Below are positions 3,296 to 8,583 of a stretch of 8,583 nt of DNA, one piece after another (the first letter of the stretch is position 1; every line of letters begins with the position of its first letter). Under the pieces are notes generated by a model. It did not search any database. It saw only the letters and a program-made list of their open reading frames with translations, and was not told the DNA's origin. Made by a program: the position numbers and the translations under genes. The DNA is taken from NCBI GenBank assembly GCA_007280145.1, contig QYPU01000014.1, positions 1 to 8,583 on the forward strand. Reading direction: 5' to 3'. The DNA is from Dehalococcoidia bacterium. GTDB lineage: Bacteria > Chloroflexota > Dehalococcoidia > GIF9 > UBA5629.

Positions 3296-5107
3296 TTGCT
3301 TAAAAGCCATAGTTGTGGTGAGCTGCGAAAAGAACATACGGGCCAGGTGGTAACTCTGGCGGGGTGGGTTCATCGCCGCCGTGACCACGGCGGCTTGATA
3401 TTCATCGACTTGAGGGATAGAGAAGGTATAGTCCAGGTAGTCTTTAACCCCGAAGTATCGAAAACGGCGCATGAGCTGGCCAATGACCTGCGCAACGAGT
3501 ATGTCATCAAGGCTACCGGTGAAGTTGCTCAGCGTCCACCGGGCACCGAAAATCGAAAGCTGCCTAGCGGCGAGATAGAAGTTATTGCCAGTGACTTGGA
3601 GATTCTTAATACGTCGAAAACTCCGCCGTTCTATATAAATGAGGATGTAGAGGTTGATGAGAACCTCTGCCTCAAGTATCGTTATCTTCATCTCAGGCGT
3701 CCCAGGATGAAGGATAATATCCTTCTCCGCCACCGGGTGGAGAAGTTTATGCGCGACTTTCTGGATGCCAAGGGCTTTGTCGAGATAGAGACGCCTATTC
3801 TATTCAAGAGCACTCCAGAGGGGGCTCGTGACTATCTCGTGCCCAGCCGTATCCACCCGGGCAAATTCTATGCTCTTCCCCAGTCCCCGCAGCAGCTCAA
3901 ACAGCTATTGATGGTGGCTGGCTTTGAAAAATACTACCAGATAGCCCGCTGCTTTAGGGATGAAGATTCGCGCGCTGACCGCCAGCCTGAATTTACGCAG
4001 CTTGATCTGGAAATGAGCTTTGTGGATGAGGAAGATATACTCAAACTTCTCGAAGAACTGTTTACCTCTCTGGTGGAGACAGTTAAACCGGAAATGCGGT
4101 TAGTGAAGCCATTCCCGCGGTTTTCCTATGCGGAAAGCATGGAGCGATATGGTACGGATAAGCCAGATATACGCTTTGGGCTGGAGATAAGGGACCTGTC
4201 TGCTATCGTTGCCAGTTCCGAGTTTGCTGTTTTTCGCGCTGCCATACAGGGCTCTGGGAAAGTCAAAGGCATATGCTTGCCCGGCTGTGCTGGATATTCC
4301 CATAAACAGCTTGAAGAGTTGACTGAACTGGCAAGAGCTAATGGAGCTAAAGGTTTAATAACACTGGCTTTACCTTTGGGTGGTTATACCAGCCTGGAAC
4401 AGCTAACCCTCGATAAAGTCAAGTCGGTGGCTGCCAAGTACCTGACTATAGAACAGGTAAAAGAGATGGTACGGAAATTCGAGGCAAAACCGGGTGACCT
4501 CATGCTAATTGTAGCCGGAGAGCCTAAGATGGTAGATAAGGTGTTAGATGAACTGCGCCGAGAGATGGGGCGACGTCTTAACTTAATTGACCTTAACCTG
4601 CTGGCCTTCGTTTTTGTTGTTGGCTATCCTTTGCTGGAATGGAATGACGAGGCGGGTTTATGGGAACCTATGCATCACCCATTCACATCGCCCTGCGAAG
4701 AAGATATACCTCTCCTTGATACGGACCCATCTAAGGTGCGTGCACGTCATTATGATATTGTGTGCAATGGCTATGAATTATCCAGTGGTAGTATCAGAAT
4801 TCATACTCGCCAGCTTCAGGAAAAGATATTCCACCTGCTCGGCTATAGCAGTGAGGAGATAGAGGAGCGCTTCGGACATCTTCTGGAAGCCCTGGATTTT
4901 GGGGCGCCGCCCCATGGTGGTATTGCTCCTGGCATCGACCGTGTGGTGATGCTGCTAGCGGGAGGGGAAAACATCAGGGAAGTTATTGCTTTTCCGAAGA
5001 ACCAGGGCGCTATAGATGTAATGAGTGGTGCACCATCTTCGGTCTCCGAAGCGCAGCTTGATGAGCTGCATCTGAAGCTGAAAGACGAGGGGATTATCCA
5101 AACTTGA
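3296..5107 (+). CDS. aspS: Aspartyl-tRNA synthetase, bacterial type, probably non-discriminating
   Basis: A class IIb synthetase of 603 residues, the normal length. It activates aspartate and loads it on tRNA(Asp). The N-terminal OB-fold anticodon-binding domain starts MLKSHSCGEL and includes GWVHRRRDHGG (23-33). Class II motif 1 region is around 160-170 (GFVEIETPIL); STPEGARDYLVPSR is at 172-185; motif 2 is around 219-242 with FRDEDSRADRQPEF; a GAD insertion domain follows; MHHPFTSP lies near the C-terminal part; motif 3 is GIAPGIDRVVMLL. The TTG start at 3296 is set by AGGAGG and by a promoter just upstream. His31 in RRRDHGG matches the residue linked to non-discriminating AspRS in Pseudomonas (E. 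coli has Leu), suggesting it also charges tRNA(Asn) for GatCAB amidation; that part is inference. The codons upstream to 3161 read through an antisense tRNA remnant and are not coding. Confidence 0.97.
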   Translation: MLKSHSCGELRKEHTGQVVTLAGWVHRRRDHGGLIFIDLRDREGIVQVVFNPEVSKTAHELANDLRNEYVIKATGEVAQRPPGTENRKLPSGEIEVIASDLEILNTSKTPPFYINEDVEVDENLCLKYRYLHLRRPRMKDNILLRHRVEKFMRDFLDAKGFVEIETPILFKSTPEGARDYLVPSRIHPGKFYALPQSPQQLKQLLMVAGFEKYYQIARCFRDEDSRADRQPEFTQLDLEMSFVDEEDILKLLEELFTSLVETVKPEMRLVKPFPRFSYAESMERYGTDKPDIRFGLEIRDLSAIVASSEFAVFRAAIQGSGKVKGICLPGCAGYSHKQLEELTELARANGAKGLITLALPLGGYTSLEQLTLDKVKSVAAKYLTIEQVKEMVRKFEAKPGDLMLIVAGEPKMVDKVLDELRREMGRRLNLIDLNLLAFVFVVGYPLLEWNDEAGLWEPMHHPFTSPCEEDIPLLDTDPSKVRARHYDIVCNGYELSSGSIRIHTRQLQEKIFHLLGYSSEEIEERFGHLLEALDFGAPPHGGIAPGIDRVVMLLAGGENIREVIAFPKNQGAIDVMSGAPSSVSEAQLDELHLKLKDEGIIQT

Positions 5108-5108
5108 A

Positions 5109-5136
5109 TTGAACACAGGCTATTGAATGTTATAAT
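5109..5136 (+). promoter_or_regulatory. Promoter of tig-clpP
   Basis: TTGAAC (5109-5114) and a perfect TATAAT (5131-5136) with 16-base spacing lie directly after the aspS stop codon. Transcription would start near 5143, leaving a very short leader before ATG at 5155. It uses the same hexamers as the aspS promoter, so tig-clpP can be expressed apart from aspS read-through. Confidence 0.62.
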
Positions 5137-5154
5137 GAGGGATAGGTTAAAAAA

Positions 5155-6432
5155 ATGAAGGTATCTACAGAGCCAGTTGAAAATAGCCAGATAGCACTTA
5201 ATGTGGAAATGGAAGCTGTTGAGGTAGATGAATATCTGGAGAAAGCTTATAACCGGCTGGTCGGGAAGGTATCCATTCCAGGCTTTCGCAAAGGGAAAGC
5301 GCCGCGAGTTATCCTGGAGCAGCATGTAGGCAAGGACACTTTATTTCAGGAGGCGTTGGAGTGCTTGATACCGGAGGCTTATGAGAAGGCGCTGGAGGAA
5401 CAGGAAATTGAGGCTATTGGTCAACCTAAAATCGAGCTTACCCAGACTGAGCCGGTAGTTTTTAAGGCAATTGTGCCACTTCGACCTACAGTCAAGCTTG
5501 GTGATTATAAGCAGATAAGGCTTAAATCTGAGCCGGTAGAAATCAGTGATGAAGATGTAGATGCGATGATTGAGCAACTTCGCCATGAAAATGCTGTCTT
5601 GTCGCCAGTAGACCGCCCAGTCGAGTTTGGCGATATAGTAACCATCGCTATTGAGGGCGAGAGCCAGGGTGAGCCTTTTGTGAGCCGCAAAGACCTTGTA
5701 TACGAAGTAAGCAGAGACTCCCGGGTGCCTCTCCCCGGGTTTGCCGAAAAGCTGGAGGGTATGAAGAAAGGGGAAAAGAGAAGCTTCGTGCTATCTTATC
5801 CTTCCGACTATGAAATGCAAGAGCTAGCTGGCAAGGAGTATTCCTTCGATGTTACAATTAGTGAGGTAAAGGAGAAAAAGTTACCTGAAGTAGATGAGGA
5901 ATTTGCCAAAAGTCTAGGCCGTGAAGGTTTGGCTTCGATGCGGGAGCGCATATTTACTAACTTGAAAGCCAGGGGTGAGGAGAAAGCTCGCCTGGAATTT
6001 GAACAGAAGGTGGTTGATACTGCTGTCGAGCTTAGCGAAGTGGAGTACCCTCCAGTATTAATAGACAGGGAAATCGACCGGTTGCTGAATGAAGAGGCGA
6101 GGAATTTTGTAGAAGGCGCTAGAGGGCTGGAAAATTACCTGAGGAGTATCAATAAGACAATCGATGACCATCGAGAGGAGCTACGTCCTGTGGCTAGCCA
6201 ACGTGCCCTTCGGTCGCTGGTTTTAGAGAAAGTGGCTGAGGCAGAGAAAGTTGAAGTTAGTGCTTCGGAAATAGATGACGAAATAGAGAAAATGGTAAAG
6301 GATGCCGGTGAGCAGGCTGAGGAGATGCGAAAGCTTTTCAACTCATCACAAGCCCGTGAGCCTATCAAGAACTTTTTGGTTAATCGAAAAACTGTAGAGC
6401 GATTGGTGCAGATAGCCAACGGCTCAGCTTAA
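5155..6432 (+). CDS. tig: Trigger factor, ribosome-associated chaperone and peptidyl-prolyl isomerase
   Basis: Binds nascent chains at the ribosome exit tunnel and helps folding. The 425-residue length is typical. The N-terminal ribosome-docking domain (about 1-110) carries the signature GFRKGKAP at 43-50. A FKBP-type isomerase domain lies around 155-240 (FGDIVTIAIEGE, PGFAEKLEGMKKGEKRSF, YPSDYEMQELAGKEYSFDV). The remainder is the charged, helical C-terminal chaperone domain, ending with KNFLVNRKTVERLVQIA. The ATG follows a purine-rich stretch (GAGGGATAGG, 5137-5146) that is a modest ribosome site. It has its own promoter after aspS and is followed after 29 bases by clpP, the classical tig-clpP arrangement. 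The signature loop is intact and nothing looks truncated. Confidence 0.97.
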   Translation: MKVSTEPVENSQIALNVEMEAVEVDEYLEKAYNRLVGKVSIPGFRKGKAPRVILEQHVGKDTLFQEALECLIPEAYEKALEEQEIEAIGQPKIELTQTEPVVFKAIVPLRPTVKLGDYKQIRLKSEPVEISDEDVDAMIEQLRHENAVLSPVDRPVEFGDIVTIAIEGESQGEPFVSRKDLVYEVSRDSRVPLPGFAEKLEGMKKGEKRSFVLSYPSDYEMQELAGKEYSFDVTISEVKEKKLPEVDEEFAKSLGREGLASMRERIFTNLKARGEEKARLEFEQKVVDTAVELSEVEYPPVLIDREIDRLLNEEARNFVEGARGLENYLRSINKTIDDHREELRPVASQRALRSLVLEKVAEAEKVEVSASEIDDEIEKMVKDAGEQAEEMRKLFNSSQAREPIKNFLVNRKTVERLVQIANGSA

Positions 6433-6461
6433 TTATTTGAGTTCAGGAGGGAAATGTAAAG

Positions 6462-7079
6462 ATGGAAAATTTATCGCAAAACGTAATTCCGTGGGTTACT
6501 GAAACTAGTGCCAGGGGGGAACGAACTCTTGACATTTATTCGTTGCTATTGAAGGAACGCATTATCTTCCTGGGCACACCTATTAATGACCAGATAGCCA
6601 ATCTTATTATTGCCCAGCTTCTTTATCTGGAGCGCGAGGACCCGGAGAAGGATATAAACCTTTATGTCCACTGCCCAGGCGGCATCATCAGTGCTGGCCT
6701 TGCTATTTATGACACTATGCAACTGATTCGGTCAGATGTATCTACAATCTGCGTTGGGCTGGCTGCAAGTATGGGGACACTCATACTGTGTGCTGGGGCT
6801 AAAGGCAAACGCTATGCCTTGCCTAATTCTACGATTCATATGCACCAGGCGTTTGGTGGTGCTCAGGGTCAGGCAGCCGATGTTGAGATTGCCGCTCGTG
6901 AGATTATGAGAATGCAGGAAAAGATTCGCAACATCATAGCTAAACATACCGGGCAGACAATGGAGAAAATCATTCATGATACCGACCGAGATTTCTATCT
7001 CAGCGCTGAGCAAGCTACGGAATATGGCATAGTTGATGAGATACTGGGCAAACCACCTGTTAAAGAACAAAAGGGATAA
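6462..7079 (+). CDS. clpP: ClpP, ATP-dependent Clp protease proteolytic subunit (variant active-site loop)
   Basis: Serine peptidase that forms a double-heptamer chamber and degrades proteins unfolded by ClpX/ClpC/ClpA. It has 205 residues, the normal size, with a short N-terminal extension before ERTLDIYSLLLKERIIFLG. The catalytic triad is present: S103 in GLAASMG, H128 in HMHQAFGG, D177 in RDFYLSAEQA. Two usually strict segments differ: the oxyanion/handle stretch normally read as NSPGGSV is HCPGGII (70-76), and GQAASMG reads GLAASMG. The subunit should still be active, but may be one of several ClpP paralogues forming mixed rings. AGGAGG (6445-6450) lies 11 bases before the ATG. No clpX follows; the next gene is on the other strand with only 4 bases between stop codons. 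The family call is certain; the functional consequence of the changes is not. Confidence 0.95.
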   Translation: MENLSQNVIPWVTETSARGERTLDIYSLLLKERIIFLGTPINDQIANLIIAQLLYLEREDPEKDINLYVHCPGGIISAGLAIYDTMQLIRSDVSTICVGLAASMGTLILCAGAKGKRYALPNSTIHMHQAFGGAQGQAADVEIAAREIMRMQEKIRNIIAKHTGQTMEKIIHDTDRDFYLSAEQATEYGIVDEILGKPPVKEQKG

Positions 7080-7083
7080 ATAC

Positions 7084-8052
7084 TTATAGCTGTTGTCCCG
7101 AGCGATGAAGGTATTTCTGTGATAACTGAGCTAAAGAGGGGAGCCCTTTTCTGGCGCCAACTTCGTTAATGGCAGAGCGGGCCATTGTATCTCCTAGTAA
7201 TCCACACTCCTCGATTCTTTTGTCTTTAAGAAGGCCAAAGAGAAAGCCGGCAGCAAGGGCATCTCCAGCGCCGGTAGTTTCTACTTCGGGTTCTAAGCCT
7301 TCCTTTTCAGGTTCGATTTCATGTTCTTTTTCTGCATCACGGATATAGGCTGTAATAGTCCTGCCTTTGTCTGAAGCTAAACCTTTACCTAGAGTTACGA
7401 CAACAATTCGGCAACCCAGGGTCAAGCACTCCTGGGCGCCAGTTTTAAAACCCCTGCCTGTCAATCGCTCTATTTCGTCACGGTTCATAAAAATAACATA
7501 GGTTCTCTTGAGTAAAGGAGCCAGAGCTTTAAGCCCTTTGCTAACATAAAACATTCCGGGGGCCAGGCTGACTTTAACTGAAGCTCCTATCTTGTTGATT
7601 AAGTCTACCTGGAGGTTAAACTGTTTATCATCGGCGAAGGAGGAGAGATGAATTATTCGAGCCTGGCTTAAATAATCCAGGCTTATGTCTTCAAAAGCGA
7701 GCAAGTTATTAGCTCCAGGAGATACATACAGGGCTCGTCTGCTTAGCTTGTCGCTGAGGCATATTGCTGAGCCTGTCCTCATTCCTTGTTTGACTCGAAT
7801 TTGGCTGGTATCTACACCGGCAGTCTTGAAATCTTTAATAAGAGCTTCTCCATCCTCGTCCATGCCCACTGCTCCAACAAATCCTGTCTTCACACCAAGT
7901 TTAGCCAGGCCGTAAATAGTATTGGCTGCCGAGCCACCCGGCAGGGATACGAAATCTGTAACCAGTTGCTCGCCATCAACGACGACCTCGTCGACCTCAT
8001 ACAGGCGGTCGATATTCATTGCTCCCAGGCCAATTGCGTCAATTGCAGCCAT
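7084..8052 (-). CDS. PfkB-family carbohydrate/nucleoside kinase
   Basis: A 322-residue cytoplasmic kinase of the ribokinase superfamily, transferring phosphate from ATP (or ADP) to a sugar or nucleoside hydroxyl. Family marks: an N-terminal substrate lid region with LPGGSAANT (37-45, PfkB signature 1), a NxxE motif MNRDE (189-193), TLGKG (220-224), and ETTGAGDALAAGF (258-270, PfkB signature 2) with catalytic base D264 and the GAGD anion hole. The substrate cannot be fixed from sequence; adenosine/nucleoside kinase-like and sugar kinase roles are both possible. The start ATG lies 9 bases after the upstream HAD gene's stop codon, with only a weak ribosome site, so translation is probably coupled to that gene. 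It ends tail to tail with clpP and no terminator hairpin is visible between them. Confidence 0.92.
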   Translation of the reverse strand: MAAIDAIGLGAMNIDRLYEVDEVVVDGEQLVTDFVSLPGGSAANTIYGLAKLGVKTGFVGAVGMDEDGEALIKDFKTAGVDTSQIRVKQGMRTGSAICLSDKLSRRALYVSPGANNLLAFEDISLDYLSQARIIHLSSFADDKQFNLQVDLINKIGASVKVSLAPGMFYVSKGLKALAPLLKRTYVIFMNRDEIERLTGRGFKTGAQECLTLGCRIVVVTLGKGLASDKGRTITAYIRDAEKEHEIEPEKEGLEPEVETTGAGDALAAGFLFGLLKDKRIEECGLLGDTMARSAINEVGARKGLPSLAQLSQKYLHRSGQQL

Positions 8053-8061
8053 GTGATAAAT

Positions 8062-8583
8062 TTAGCCTAGCTTAGCTGCTTCCTCTCGGACAATTTGACG
8101 TATTCTCTTGTGAATTTCGAGAGGAGTAGTGATGTCTTCAATTCCAGCTAGCCAATGGAAATAGTTCCTGTCGCCACTGCCGCCAGTTTTTTCTTTGACC
8201 AATTTTTCTACTGCTGAGCGTTTTTTACCTCGCCCCCAAACTTCTAAGACTGGCCACAGGTCATCGAGATGTGTGGATGCCAGGCCTATGGTAGAGTGGG
8301 GGAGAGCATATTCGTTAGCGTTGAAGGCGATTGCCAGACCGCCAGCCTCTTCAACAGCATTGAGCATCTTGAAGTCAGTAATGCTATCGCCGACTACTGC
8401 CCAGCTAGATAGAGGTTCATTCTGAGCTTCGGCGAAACGCTTTAATGCTTCTACCTTGCGCTGTCCACCTACAGGTTTTACCTGCTTCAGAAGCTGACCT
8501 AAATTGGTCTCTGCAGATTCCTCCCAATAAAAGCGGTCAAGGTTTTTCTTTATCCAGTCATCATCAATTGACTGCGTGTGCAA
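8062..8583 (-). CDS. HAD-superfamily hydrolase-like protein, C-terminal part (5' end outside window)
   Basis: The frame is open to the right edge, so at least part of the N-terminus, including the nucleophile motif DxDxT expected of this superfamily, is missing. What is visible (173 residues): Lys43 in PVGGQRKVEAL as the probable motif III lysine, and VVGDSITDFKML (63-74) as motif IV with the acidic pair D66/D70. Then comes GLAIAFNANEYALP (82-95), a stretch I associate with the HAD family that includes the methanogen EhaR-type proteins. The C-terminal tail (115-173) is basic then helical and not typical of short phosphatases. It is the upstream gene of a leftward pair with the PfkB kinase, 9 bases apart, suggesting a joint role in phosphate-ester metabolism; the substrate is unknown. 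The superfamily call is good, the specific function open. Confidence 0.78.
   Translation of the reverse strand: MHTQSIDDDWIKKNLDRFYWEESAETNLGQLLKQVKPVGGQRKVEALKRFAEAQNEPLSSWAVVGDSITDFKMLNAVEEAGGLAIAFNANEYALPHSTIGLASTHLDDLWPVLEVWGRGKKRSAVEKLVKEKTGGSGDRNYFHWLAGIEDITTPLEIHKRIRQIVREEAAKLG

Noticed and set aside
7076..7110. Bidirectional terminator between clpP and the PfkB gene
   Set aside because: Only a 4-bp GGGA/TCCC match with a long loop; too weak to call.
1..8583. CRISPR array, transposase, integrase or rRNA
   Set aside because: I searched for regular short repeats and for mobile-element protein motifs and saw none.

Overview
The window reads as bacterial chromosome of medium GC content. 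The core proteins (queuine tRNA-ribosyltransferase, aspartyl-tRNA synthetase, trigger factor, ClpP) are clearly bacterial. Their style, together with the PfkB kinase and HAD protein, fits an uncultured Chloroflexota/Dehalococcoidia-like organism. That placement rests on recalled family resemblance, not on a search.

Layout. Positions 1-761 hold the 3' two thirds of tgt. Positions 762-3295 are an accessory insertion zone wedged between tgt and aspS. It contains: a BrnT/BrnA-type toxin-antitoxin pair with its own promoter and a perfect inverted-repeat operator; a second, diverged and broken copy of the tgt 3' end directly after the pair; a leftward gene for a small double-CxxC zinc-ribbon protein; a 121-bp imperfect dyad resembling an integron attC site; a leftward AbiV-type HEPN abortive-infection gene whose stop codon lies inside the outer arm of that dyad; and a broken 3' half of a tRNA gene. 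Positions 3242-7079 return to housekeeping: aspS, then tig-clpP, with a near-consensus promoter before aspS and another before tig. Positions 7084-8583 are leftward: a HAD-family protein cut by the window edge and a PfkB-family sugar/nucleoside kinase, ending tail to tail with clpP.

How it fits together. Translation and protein quality control (aspS, tig, clpP) form one rightward block. The zone between tgt and aspS looks like a small hot spot that has taken up stability and defence modules at least twice. One event used the 3' end of tgt, leaving direct repeats of about 210 bp. Another may have involved cassette-type or tRNA-targeted recombination (attC-like dyad, tRNA remnant). No integrase, transposase or CRISPR array lies in the window, so the mechanisms are inferred from scars only.

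The most notable points are the toxin-antitoxin pair bracketed by two diverged copies of the tgt 3' end, and the AbiV gene joined to an attC-like structure.
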